Source: JAJPHW01 sp963771505 (GTDB taxonomy: Bacteria; Acidobacteriota; Terriglobia; Terriglobales; Acidobacteriaceae). Taken from it: a DNA stretch of 64,000 bases. Of this stretch, positions 35,611-43,891 are shown piece by piece; positions within the stretch are counted from its first letter, which is position 1; each line of letters starts with the position of its first letter. The stretch spans positions 682,001 through 746,000 of the forward strand of contig CAVYTO010000001.1 in NCBI GenBank assembly GCA_963771505.1. Reading direction: 5' to 3'. Both the position numbers and the translations under genes were made by a program. Under the pieces are notes generated by a model. It did not search any database. It was given only the letters and a program-made list of their open reading frames with translations, and was not told the DNA's origin.

Positions 35611-37177
35611 GATAGCATGGGTCGCTCGTGTTTTGTGCCGGAGGCACCGGCGGCGTTAGCCAGGGAGGATTCTGGAAATCGAAAAACTCCGTCATATCCA
35701 TTTGCGCGGCGTCGCGCTTAGTGAGTGCCGGCAAAGCGAAACGCGTCTCAATCAATTTAAGAACGGCCGTTAAATCGGCTGGTGTATGGGAGACGTAGTT
35801 CTTCTTGGTGTAAGGCGAGACCACAATGAGCGGCACGCGATATCCCGTGTAAATGAAATTGCAAGTGGGACCAAAAACTCCTCCCGTACAAACATCGCCT
35901 TTAAGTAAATCTTGCGGTCTGATGCCGTCCGGACTCGGCGCTTGTTGCGGGGACACGTGGTCGTAAAGTCCTCCAAATTCGTCATAACTTAAAATAAACG
36001 CGGAGTCCGGCCAGTATTGACTGGTCATCACGCTGTTAATGATTGTTGAGGCGTAGGCTGCGCCCTGTTGCATCTGGCTGGGTATCGCATCCGAGGTGGA
36101 CGGATGCTCGTCGAGGCCGGCGTCGCTGGCCGGTTCAATCTGCGCGACCGCAGGCAGGGTGCCATTCTGCAGGTCATTCTGAAAATCACACGGGCTCGAT
36201 CCGCAATCGCCTGCGCGCCCTATGGTTCCAATATTTTGCGGATATTGCGTGGGAATTGTTTGTCCCCACACGAAGTCCTGGACGTAACTGAGAGTGAGCA
36301 GGCAAGCCGGTGCAAACGGCGGCCCGGTGCATGGGGAATTCTTGGGGTTGACGTAGATTTTCCAGGTGATACCCGCATTCTGTAACTCTTGAAAGATGGT
36401 GGGGGCGGTCAGCAGGTTCACATCCCGTTGATCAGTTCCAAGCGGATACACATAGCCCTGCGAAGTGCCTGCTATCGAATACCACCGGTTGGGATGCGTC
36501 CGGGCCATTGCCGCGCTAAACCAGCGGTCCGAAGTCGCAAAATTGGAGGCCATGAAGTAGTAATAGTTCAAGTCCGCATCCGTGTAATACCCCATCACGC
36601 GGCGCCCGTTCTTATCGTAAAACCTGTCCACGCGGGCGTCATGGGCAGCGGTGTAAACGAAGCCATTCAGCGTCGCCGGATACTTTCCCACCTCATCTCC
36701 CAGATCCCAGTCGGCGTGGGATTCATTCCATGACGAGCTGGTGTTTTCAGTACACTGCGTCAGCAAATGGAATGAGGCGACGTTGGGTCCCTTACCATCG
36801 ATCGTGCAGTCGTTAGGGAAGGGTAAGGCCGGATCGCAGCCAGGATTCTTGGGAGGCGGTCCGAAAAGTGGAGGGGGTCCAGTCTTAGGATTGAACTGAG
36901 GCAGACCGTCAAATGATTGGTCGGGATAGCCATTCATTGCCCAGTACTTGCGCAATTCTCCAAAATAGTGATCGAGAGAACGGTTCTCCTGAAACATAAA
37001 AATAATGTGATTGATTTTATTCAGCCCGCCGGCATTCGCCTGCGACGATAAAGTTGTAGTGACGCCTACATCGGTAGAGCCCGGTGTGGAAGCCTGTGGC
37101 GGATCTGCTGCCCAACTGTTTAACGCGAGGATGAAAGTCAAGCAACAGGCGAGTAATAACGTCCGTTTGCCAAGCAT
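35594..37177 (-). CDS. Secreted phosphoesterase (phospholipase C / acid phosphatase family)
   Basis: ATG 37177 has GGAGG 11 bases upstream and a signal peptide (MLGKRTLLLACCLTFILALN SWA), so it is preferred to a longer frame. The 527-residue product starts its PF04185-type domain at KINHIIFMFQENRSLDHYFG (metal-binding Glu-Asn), with ESHADWDLG, PNRWYSIAGTSQG, a later ILSYDEFGGLYDHVSPQ (metal-binding Asp/His) and RVPLIVVSPYTKKNYVSHTP. It should hydrolyse phospholipid head groups or phosphomonoesters outside the cell. Phospholipase versus acid phosphatase is not decided by sequence. Confidence 0.9.
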   Translation of the reverse strand: MLGKRTLLLACCLTFILALNSWAADPPQASTPGSTDVGVTTTLSSQANAGGLNKINHIIFMFQENRSLDHYFGELRKYWAMNGYPDQSFDGLPQFNPKTGPPPLFGPPPKNPGCDPALPFPNDCTIDGKGPNVASFHLLTQCTENTSSSWNESHADWDLGDEVGKYPATLNGFVYTAAHDARVDRFYDKNGRRVMGYYTDADLNYYYFMASNFATSDRWFSAAMARTHPNRWYSIAGTSQGYVYPLGTDQRDVNLLTAPTIFQELQNAGITWKIYVNPKNSPCTGPPFAPACLLTLSYVQDFVWGQTIPTQYPQNIGTIGRAGDCGSSPCDFQNDLQNGTLPAVAQIEPASDAGLDEHPSTSDAIPSQMQQGAAYASTIINSVMTSQYWPDSAFILSYDEFGGLYDHVSPQQAPSPDGIRPQDLLKGDVCTGGVFGPTCNFIYTGYRVPLIVVSPYTKKNYVSHTPADLTAVLKLIETRFALPALTKRDAAQMDMTEFFDFQNPPWLTPPVPPAQNTSDPCYLNKLP

Positions 37178-37401
37178 AGAATTGTCCTCCAAAGCTAAGA
37201 CCGTTAATTCGATTGCAGCGCGGGAGAGCACGTTGCCTTCTGTCTCGTGATGTCAGTCTGTGGACCGCAAACTCAAAGCGGTGTGAAACCAAAATTGAAA
37301 ACTCGCCGTAACCGCCCAGAAGCGGCAAATCGAGAAAGTCAAGCGGCTTTCGCCGAACGATCCTTTCGTCATCGCCATGTCTTCGCCGACTGAACGAAAC
37401 A

Positions 37402-37488
37402 AACCGGACTGCACAAACGGCATCGGGAGAAAACGGGCTCACTTTTCCGAAGACTTCAGTACCAGCGGTGAATTTCTCCAGTCCGGTT
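37402..37488. repeat. MITE-like element, copy 2
   Basis: 87 bp bounded by AACCGGACT and GTCCGGTT, sharing CATCGGGAGAAAACG and GTGAATTTCTCCAG-type blocks with the copy at 32006-32091. Similarity extends rightwards to the tRNA-Ser 3' fragment at 37574. The remaining sequence between 37178 and 37573 has no gene. Confidence 0.6.
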
Positions 37489-37573
37489 TCCGTGGAATAC
37501 TCGCGAAATTGCCGCGACTTCTCGATATTTGGGTAGTATTTGGATCAAATTTCTCTGCAGCACAGACTCGAAA

Positions 37574-37637
37574 TGGCGGAGAGGGGGGGGATTCGAACCC
37601 CCGGTACAGGTGTTAGCCCGTACAACGGTTTAGCAAA
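37574..37637 (-). other. tRNA-Ser(GCU) 3'-half duplicate (attachment-site remnant)
   Basis: Nearly identical to 39854-39917 of the complete tRNA gene, from the CCA end through T-arm, long variable arm and anticodon loop GGTTTAGCAAA; sequence diverges at 37638. This is the displaced 3' half expected when an element inserts in a tRNA gene and supplies its own 3' half. Confidence 0.9.
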
Positions 37638-37829
37638 TGAATCGTTCTGGCCGCCCTCACTCGTTTTCAACGACTTACATTCGGAACAGCGCTTGTGAGT
37701 CGGGCTCAGCGGCTCTCAGTCGGCAATTATTGTGCTCCACTTTGTGCTCCGAAGGACGCTTAGTTTCGTTCAGAATACGACAACTTTCTGCTTCTCCATC
37801 CTGGATTTGAGCTGCAACCGCCTTACCCG

Positions 37830-37905
37830 AAGCGCGGCTTTTCCCGCGCCAGTTCCCCAAACTTCGTCCGCAGCGGCTCGTCGTTGGCTGGCTCCGGTAG
37901 CGATA
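37830..37905 (-). pseudogene. IS3-family transposase remnant
   Basis: Minus-strand frame LPEPANDEPLRTKFGELARE KPRFG followed, one frame over, by RRLQ recalls the ...RELARERPRFGYRRLH region of IS3-family OrfB. Only ~25-30 codons remain. Just downstream (37730-37750) the GTGCTCCACTTTGTGCTCC stretch resembles the 3' end of the integrase genes here. The rest of 37638-38043 shows no gene. Confidence 0.4.
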
Positions 37906-38043
37906 ACTCGCCACCCGAACGTGTCAAGAGAAATCGTCTACCTTGAACTAGGACATACCGTTAAAATATGCCTCGTTATTGGCGTAGGTGAACAGCCCGC
38001 CGGTGGTGCGGGTCTCCGTGCTCCCGACGTATTCGTCAAGGTG

Positions 38044-38370
38044 CTATTCGTCGACATCGCTCTCTAAGTCCTGCATAAGTTCCCGAGCGGCGTGTTTGCC
38101 CTTTGGAGTTACGTAGAACCACAGAGCAGTCAAGCGACTGGGCGAGTACTCAACCGCTTCCGCCTTCCAGGGGGAATCGGCATGCAGGACATACGCCTGT
38201 GCGTATCCGTCTGCGATTAGCTGTTCGAGAGCTGTCACCGTTGCGTGGCGGTCTGCAGTAGTTCCTTCCTGCAGTGCGAACGTCGTCACATCTCGCAGAA
38301 CCCTCTCGAACTCTTCGTAGTCGTCAGAGATGGCCCTCAACGTGTATTCCCTAAGGGATTTTCGCGGCAA
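38044..38370 (-). CDS. Conserved-looking hypothetical protein
   Basis: A 108-residue acidic protein, MPRKSLREYTLRAISDDYEE..., with a central helix pair (ATVTALEQLIADGYAQAYVL) and TALWFYVTPKGKHAAREL, a winged-helix-like ending. It may be a small regulatory or adaptor protein. The stop lies beside the decayed 37.6-38 kb segment; it is transcribed with the downstream-facing gene order of the toxin cassette. No family is claimed. Confidence 0.5.
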   Translation of the reverse strand: MPRKSLREYTLRAISDDYEEFERVLRDVTTFALQEGTTADRHATVTALEQLIADGYAQAYVLHADSPWKAEAVEYSPSRLTALWFYVTPKGKHAARELMQDLESDVDE

Positions 38371-38456
38371 CGTGATAATCCTTCATTCTAGTGAGGGCTT
38401 TCGCTGTTCTTAGCAGCGAGGTTCATTAAGGAAGGTAAACTGCCTCCTTTTGCTAA

Positions 38457-38966
38457 CTATTGACACGAAACCCCACTGCTAGAAACGACAAAATGAGGCG
38501 CATCAATTGTAGGCCTAAAAAGGCGCCAATACTCGTCATCCGCAGAATCATTCGGAAATAGATCAAGTTTGAAATTATTATCCATTGATATCGTTACTGC
38601 GCCCGCATCGCCAACATCGACCCTGCTAACTGTGAGCTTTCCAGTGTTATCAAATACCGAGCGAAGTAACTCATCCCGTCGATTTATTTTCCTATCCCAA
38701 TCAAAATCCACTAATGGTTGTTCGGCTTCGCTTTTCGGCGGATAATATAAGTCACTATTTCCCACGATGATTCGATCATCTCGTGTTATCCGCCAAGGGC
38801 ATTGAACACTAAGAGTATAATCACCGACTTCTACAGTATGGTGGTTTCGATCCAGCGTCATTCTTGGCCCACCGAAGTGAAAGACTTCAAGGTCTGCAGC
38901 GCGATTCGATTTCCAAAGTGGCAACCTCAACAGCACCGACGTAGCGCGGACGATTTGGGATCTCAT
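38457..38966 (-). CDS. Putative immunity protein paired with an orphan toxin tail
   Basis: The ATG at 38966 overlaps the TGA of the upstream toxin-tail frame (ATGA), implying coupled translation. The 169-residue product (MRSQIVRATSVLLRLPLWKS ... APHFVVSSSGVSCQ) is polar, without signal peptide or membrane span, and mostly beta-stranded in appearance. Composition is AT-richer than core genes. Position behind a toxin C-terminal fragment, not homology, is the reason for calling it immunity. Confidence 0.5.
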   Translation of the reverse strand: MRSQIVRATSVLLRLPLWKSNRAADLEVFHFGGPRMTLDRNHHTVEVGDYTLSVQCPWRITRDDRIIVGNSDLYYPPKSEAEQPLVDFDWDRKINRRDELLRSVFDNTGKLTVSRVDVGDAGAVTISMDNNFKLDLFPNDSADDEYWRLFRPTIDAPHFVVSSSGVSCQ

Positions 38967-39160
38967 ACATAAATCTCGACTTGCATTCTCAATGGACCTT
39001 GCATTATTTTCCCGGACAAAACAGGCTTACCCCCATCTTCGACAATCTCGTCCAGAGTATAGCCTTGTTTGGTTATTAGGTCGTGCAATTGTCGGCGCTG
39101 ATCGCCGGTAAGTGGCGTCCCACACCGTTGCTCGATCCGACCGATTGCTTCTTGGAACTG
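38963..39160 (-). pseudogene. Orphan polymorphic-toxin C-terminal tail
   Basis: Open for 65 codons from just after a TAA (39161-39163) to TGA at 38963, without a start codon. It reads IEQRCGTPLTGDQRRQLHDL, ITKQGYTLDEIVEDGGKPVL and QVEIYV. The PLT-DQRRQLH-xI...Y-EIV pattern is that of toxin tips found at the end of Rhs and related proteins, where it sits just before the immunity gene. The carrier protein is absent, so it is a displaced cassette. Family identity beyond that is uncertain. Confidence 0.5.
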
Positions 39161-39444
39161 TTAAGTCTCTCTTCACCTGCTCTAATTCCTGATCCGGGGC
39201 CTCCTTCAGCTCTCTGGTGCGGTTTCTACTGAATCCTCGCAAAGTTGCCGCAAGTTATCGATGCTTCGGCAGAAGGTCGACGAAGTTCTCTGCGGGCCAT
39301 ATGTTTCCTAAGACTTCGATCTATCAGACTACCGACGCACTCGGAATTTCGAATACAAATCGAACGGGATCAATGCTGCTCAAGAAGGGGTGCGAGAGTT
39401 GACATCGACCAGCGGCATTTCTTCCGCGATGAAGCCTTGATGAC

Positions 39445-39825
39445 TTGAAATGGACCCCTAAGAAGCCCCATCTAGAGAGAGCCTCCACCATATTTGAGCT
39501 GGTTGCTAATTCAGCCGGTAATCCGCTGGACTTGAACGCATGTTATCAGCGGGAAATGAAAGGCGTACTGAAGCGGGCTGGCATTAGTTGGCACGGTCGG
39601 CATGGATTCCGCAGAGGATTGGCCTCGAACCTAAATCGTCTTCTCGTTGACGATTCTGTGATCCAACGCATTCTGCGCCACAGCAACGCAGCCACCACGC
39701 AAAACCATTACATAAAGACGGCGTCGCCAGATGCGGTCGCAGCAATGAAGCGGTTCTCTGAGGCTGTAATGTGCTCCACTTGTGCTCCAGAACAGAGCAT
39801 TGAAACTCAGAGGCGCGTGCAGTAG
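39445..39825 (+). pseudogene. Tyrosine integrase, C-terminal catalytic fragment
   Basis: The 126-codon frame retains the end of a phage-type integrase: AGNPLDLNACYQREMKGVLK, RHGFRRGLASNL (H-x-x-R), RILRHSNAATTQNHYIKTAS (His and nucleophile Tyr) and a tail coding CSTCAPEQ. The first catalytic Arg and the N-terminal DNA-binding domain are missing. It is homologous to the intact integrase at 40029-41246 but on the opposite strand; both 3' ends point at the tRNA-Ser between them. Confidence 0.85.
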
Positions 39826-39853
39826 TTGAGCTAAGTCCCACTCTATGAGTGAG

Positions 39854-39947
<94 letters not shown>

Positions 39948-40028
39948 GGCGGGTAGAGCTAAAGTTTACCACGGTCGCTATAAGTTCGATTGCTGCTTCA
40001 ATCATAAGGATTTACATCGATGGTGGGC

Positions 40029-41246
40029 TTACTGAACCCAATCAGTTTTTCCCGTTTCATCCTCCCGTTTCGGCCCTTCTGGGGAGCAGTTGGGGAGCAT
40101 TTTCGGCTCTGACATCGCAGACAGAATTTGGGAGAGTTGCCGCATCGCGGCAATCGCCTCCATCGAAGCGGGCTTGATGTAATGCTTCCGAGTGACGCGA
40201 TCATTCGTATGTCGAAGAACCATCGCTGAGATCGAATCTCGCACGCCGATGCGTTCCAAGTTGGTTGCGAGTCCACGTCGGAACCCGTGCCATCCTTCCC
40301 AGTCAATTTTCGCTGCGCTCAGCCGATCCTTCATTTCGCGACGATAGAGACTATCGAGATCGAGAGCATTCCCAGCGCCGTTAGCGAAGATCGGTCCTGA
40401 TGTCGGACTGCCTTTCGAGGCCCGATGAATATCAAGCAGAGCTTCGAGTTGAGGGATAAGAGGTACGGGAGCTTTTGAACGATTGTTCTTTGGTTCACCC
40501 ACGCGACCGCGCCACACTGAGCGCAGCACTCTAACGGTGCCGAGTGTATCACCGTCACCAGGACTAAAGGCTTCCCAAGTTAGCCCTCGAATTTCTCCTG
40601 CTCTCAGTCCTGTAAACGCCGCAGTTGCAACAACGGTTCGTGGCAGTTCCGGCAGAACAGATAACATCAACGCAATTTCTTCCAACGAGTAGGCTCGTCC
40701 GTCGTAATCGGGAATCGTTGCCGTTTCCGTGGAAATCACGGGATTGGTCGTGTCCCTAGGAACGTAACTTTGCCTAATCGCAAAAGTGAACATGCCTCCC
40801 AATAAGTGCTTCACGTGCGCCATTGATTGGGGAGAAAGCTTTTCAGTCTGTTCGATTTCGTCGAGCAAGCGTTGGATCGTTCTCGTCTCTGCGCTGTGCA
40901 TCGGTAACTGCGCGCAGCGCGGCTTCAGGTAACGCTTCCACATTTGTACATAGCCTCGATAGGTGCTCGGCTTGCGTTTCGCTTCTACGTGGGGCAAATA
41001 GATGCTCTCCGCAAAGTCCTGCAACCGAATCGCAGCATAGGTACAAGGAGTCTTGTTTGTTGGTTTTAAGTGCTCCTCCGCAAGTCCCTCAACACTCTTT
41101 CTTGTCTTGTGAAGTGCATCAACGGGAGCAAGACGTTTTGACCGTCGAACCGTGTTGATCGCGTCGCCGACGCGGACACGTTCACGATATCGAAGACACC
41201 AATAGCCGTGATGGCGGGTAATTGTGCCACGAAGTTCTCTTCTCAT
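40029..41246 (-). CDS. Tyrosine-type site-specific integrase
   Basis: 405 residues: N-terminal arm-binding part, SAM-like core-binding domain (residues ~75-165) and catalytic domain with Arg215 (FTGLRAGEIRG), His320/Arg323 (WHGFRRG), His346 (LRHTN) and Tyr356 (RKHYIK). It lies 82 bp from the 5' end of tRNA-Ser(GCU), with its 3' end facing the tRNA, as in integrative elements. Excisionase-like genes precede it on the same strand. It is the likely recombinase for the 39.9-54.1 kb island. Confidence 0.95.
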   Translation of the reverse strand: MRRELRGTITRHHGYWCLRYRERVRVGDAINTVRRSKRLAPVDALHKTRKSVEGLAEEHLKPTNKTPCTYAAIRLQDFAESIYLPHVEAKRKPSTYRGYVQMWKRYLKPRCAQLPMHSAETRTIQRLLDEIEQTEKLSPQSMAHVKHLLGGMFTFAIRQSYVPRDTTNPVISTETATIPDYDGRAYSLEEIALMLSVLPELPRTVVATAAFTGLRAGEIRGLTWEAFSPGDGDTLGTVRVLRSVWRGRVGEPKNNRSKAPVPLIPQLEALLDIHRASKGSPTSGPIFANGAGNALDLDSLYRREMKDRLSAAKIDWEGWHGFRRGLATNLERIGVRDSISAMVLRHTNDRVTRKHYIKPASMEAIAAMRQLSQILSAMSEPKMLPNCSPEGPKREDETGKTDWVQ

Positions 41247-41249
41247 CTG

Positions 41250-41474
41250 CTAATCCTTTCTCTTAGTCTTAGGTTTGCCGTGTGAAGCGCTTCCACCGCG
41301 CGCAGCTAACTCGCTGCGTTCTGCTTTGGTAAGTTTTGCCCAACGTGCACGTCCAGCCTTTGCTGCAAGGGCTGTTCGATCAGCCTGGGAAACACCTTTC
41401 CATCGCACTTTGGCAGCAAGTTTTCCGAGCGCGACTGCATGTGGGTTTTTTCGCTTCTTAGAGGCCATGCCCAT
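41250..41474 (-). CDS. Small basic protein with repeated Ala/Lys helices
   Basis: 74 residues, start at ATG 41474 or at the internal Met two codons later. The repeats GKLAAKVRWKGVSQADRTAL and AAKAGRARWAKLTKAERSEL and ARGGSASHGKPKTKRKD are basic and Ala-rich. Such proteins are frequent next to integrases and may bind DNA. It ends 4 bp before the integrase start, so it is co-transcribed. Confidence 0.65.
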   Translation of the reverse strand: MGMASKKRKNPHAVALGKLAAKVRWKGVSQADRTALAAKAGRARWAKLTKAERSELAARGGSASHGKPKTKRKD

Positions 41475-41478
41475 AACA

Positions 41479-41739
41479 CTAGCATACCGGGTCGCATCTG
41501 CCTAGCACCTTTGTGAATAGTCTGCGTCGGAGCCATGCTTCCAGCTCGGGTGAATCCCAACAAAAGCGGACGTACCGTCCGAGCCGGAGATGCGGCAAGG
41601 GGTCAGCGCCGAGAGCGCGAGACCTGGTTCGGTCGCGAACCCAGCTCGGAGGAACATTCAGGCGCTCGGCGAGTTGTTCCGCCGTCAATAATTCGTAACG
41701 TTTCACGTCTTTTTTGCTCCCCAACTGCTCCCCTTGCAT
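41479..41739 (-). CDS. Excisionase-like helix-turn-helix protein
   Basis: 86 residues. YELLTAEQLAERLNVPPSWV followed by RDRTRSRALGADPLPHLRLG and RYVRFCWDSPELEAWLRRR matches the winged HTH of excisionase/MerR-like proteins (helix-turn-helix, then R-x-G-RY-RF wing). It probably controls direction of integrase action. It is the first gene of the xis - small protein - int operon, and a palindrome lies upstream of it. Confidence 0.8.
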   Translation of the reverse strand: MQGEQLGSKKDVKRYELLTAEQLAERLNVPPSWVRDRTRSRALGADPLPHLRLGRYVRFCWDSPELEAWLRRRLFTKVLGRCDPVC

Positions 41740-41775
41740 TTTTGCCTCCGAAGAATCAAATGCTTACGGTGTACA

Positions 41776-41792
41776 GCGGTGTGGCACACCGC
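41776..41792. promoter_or_regulatory. Perfect palindrome upstream of excisionase-like gene
   Basis: GCGGTGTGGCACACCGC, a 17-base inverted repeat with 8-bp arms, 37 bp before the excisionase-like start. It is a plausible operator for the HTH protein. A second inverted repeat, CTGACC...GGTCAG, is at 41841-41861; it lacks a T-run and may be a weak terminator or another site. Confidence 0.5.
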
Positions 41793-41941
41793 CGACCACT
41801 TTGCAGAGTGCGATTAGCGGTTACAGTAATCGTCGTTCTCCTGACCACTTTTTCCGGTCAGCGGTCTACGACAATCTTGGGGCTGAAGGGATTTAGGGGC
41901 AATCGATCAAGGCGTGAGCGCGAGTGAAAAAACGACCGCCG

Positions 41942-43891
41942 TCAGTAATTATGCGGCTGGGCGGGAACGGAGGTTGAACTCGCGGTGCGCGAGTTCCGCG
42001 AGTTCAGGAGCAGGCTGAGTTCGTCAAATTTTCTTGGTAAATATGTAATGAAAGCGTCGGCGACTTCCGATTCTGGGTGACGACTCATGCGCGTTGCAGC
42101 TCGCGATTTCTCGTCTTGCACCCTCTTTTGCCAGGAAATGCCCATTTCGTAGCTCTTGGTGTAACTGGTCGGTCCCGACTCAGACCATTTCGGCTTCAAA
42201 CCGCGATCATGGAGGTATGCGCAATACTTCACTCCCCTGAGACCCTTGAGGATTGCAGCAAAGATGACTGCGTCCCGCCGTTTGAGCTTTTGAAGTCGCT
42301 TCGTCCCCTTCTTCCCCATTGGGCGGCCAACCCGTTCAATCACAAGGTCTGCAATCTCCGCCGCGAACTCCTTTCTCGCAGTCTTGTTCACGAATGGTTC
42401 TTGCTCACCAGGTATTCGTGTTTTTGAAGGGAATTGGCTCGACCCGCTCAAGATGTGGGTGCCAATGGTTAACGCCAGCAGTGATGAAGGCACGAGCGTA
42501 CGGTTCACCAAATCCGCCGATCGCTCGGATACTTTAGTCTTTAGGACGGAAACCACGGTGTCTCCATGTCGTTTGTGCATGGAAATGACCTTTGCAGCGG
42601 CCTCGCTACGCTTGGGCTGACCGCGAACCGCGCGGCTGAGCTCTGCATTGAAAAGCATTGCTAACTCGGATTCTGTTCGCCGGGAGAGTTCGATTCCATG
42701 CCGGGTGTAGTCGATGGCCATGTTCTTCTCGGGGCCATCCTTGCGCGGCCCCGTAAAAACATCGGAGACGTAATCAGTTTCAGAGTCGTATTTTTCCAAT
42801 CCTGCTGCCGTGATCGCAAACCGACGGTCGATGCACTGGCTGCAAGTCCCGCAATGCCATTGAGCGCGAGGTTTGAACATTGAATGGGCGCAGGAGCAAG
42901 TGTGGGCAATCAGATGGGGAACTCCGAAAGCAGACAGACGCTCGACTACATCGGTCCTGGTCTCGTACATATATGGGTTGTCAACGGCGAAGTCTCGCTC
43001 GACAACGGCAGCACAGAGGGACTGTAGAAGGTGGAGGGCTATTGGATGGGTGGTGCGCGACGCGCGCGAGCGGAGTACTTCGTCGGCAACCGGAAAGTTC
43101 AGGCTGACGATACCGTTCTCAAAAAACCGGACTCCACCGGCACTAATCGAGTGAGCCACCACCGTGCCTAACGCCGCAAATAGGAACGATCTCGTGCGTT
43201 GCGTGGGTTCTTGACCGAATCTTTCCTCCTTGTTGATCCAGACCGGCACGTGGACTAGTTGGCCGGGGAACTCCTTGCGTAATTCGTCGAAAAGCCTTCG
43301 CTGACGCGCACTCATGGTCGATACGGGGCGATGGCTCACCAGCACGGATTTATCGCCGCCCTTGGCTGTCTCAACCGCGCCCGTTAGGGAGTCCAGACCG
43401 CCCGAGAACATGAGGACACGCTTGGGAGCATGAAAAGGCCAGTCTTTGAATCCGAACTCCAGATATTCCTGAGCCGCCGGACGGTCGTGTTGCAACTTCT
43501 CGAAGGAGAACGAGAATCTGTCGTTCGAGAGGAAAGTAAGCACCTCCTCAAGCAAAGACTTGATTTGTTTTGAGTTCCAGAACGAGAGGTCGCGCACCGG
43601 AATGACGAAAGCTAAGTCGCGGCTCCAGGGTTCGGTACTGGACTCATCTGCCCAGGCTATCCCTCTGGGGGTCGCGCAATCTGCGCTGAACACGTACGAT
43701 GCGATCTCCAGCAAATCAACCAGTCGCGGCGATAAATGCTGGCCGAAAACGTTGGCAACGTTCTCGATGCGAATGTTTACGTTGGCTTTGTCTCCGATCG
43801 AGTCGAGTTCAACTGGGCGCCTGCCTGTCGCGACGGGATGCTTCTTCGCGAGCTTTGCTCCGCTGCATAAGAAGAGGCGCGGTTCGATCAC
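41942..43891 (-). CDS. QueC-like (7-cyano-7-deazaguanine synthase-like) protein with long C-terminal extension
   Basis: GTG 43891 overlaps the stop of the upstream partner (GTGA). The 649-residue product has an N-terminal region of ~150 residues, then a QueC-type ATP-pyrophosphatase: PP-loop SGGLDS at 163-168 and zinc ligands Cys332, Cys334 and HCGTCSQC (Cys347, Cys350, Cys353). Residues ~370-649 are an added domain rich in basic residues with no recognised family. QueC normally makes preQ0 for tRNA queuosine; proteins this long, next to a dedicated partner on an integrated island, resemble the QueC-like subunits of antiphage systems (QatC, CBASS Cap9). No queuosine genes are nearby. Confidence 0.82.
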   Translation of the reverse strand: MIEPRLFLCSGAKLAKKHPVATGRRPVELDSIGDKANVNIRIENVANVFGQHLSPRLVDLLEIASYVFSADCATPRGIAWADESSTEPWSRDLAFVIPVRDLSFWNSKQIKSLLEEVLTFLSNDRFSFSFEKLQHDRPAAQEYLEFGFKDWPFHAPKRVLMFSGGLDSLTGAVETAKGGDKSVLVSHRPVSTMSARQRRLFDELRKEFPGQLVHVPVWINKEERFGQEPTQRTRSFLFAALGTVVAHSISAGGVRFFENGIVSLNFPVADEVLRSRASRTTHPIALHLLQSLCAAVVERDFAVDNPYMYETRTDVVERLSAFGVPHLIAHTCSCAHSMFKPRAQWHCGTCSQCIDRRFAITAAGLEKYDSETDYVSDVFTGPRKDGPEKNMAIDYTRHGIELSRRTESELAMLFNAELSRAVRGQPKRSEAAAKVISMHKRHGDTVVSVLKTKVSERSADLVNRTLVPSSLLALTIGTHILSGSSQFPSKTRIPGEQEPFVNKTARKEFAAEIADLVIERVGRPMGKKGTKRLQKLKRRDAVIFAAILKGLRGVKYCAYLHDRGLKPKWSESGPTSYTKSYEMGISWQKRVQDEKSRAATRMSRHPESEVADAFITYLPRKFDELSLLLNSRNSRTASSTSVPAQPHNY

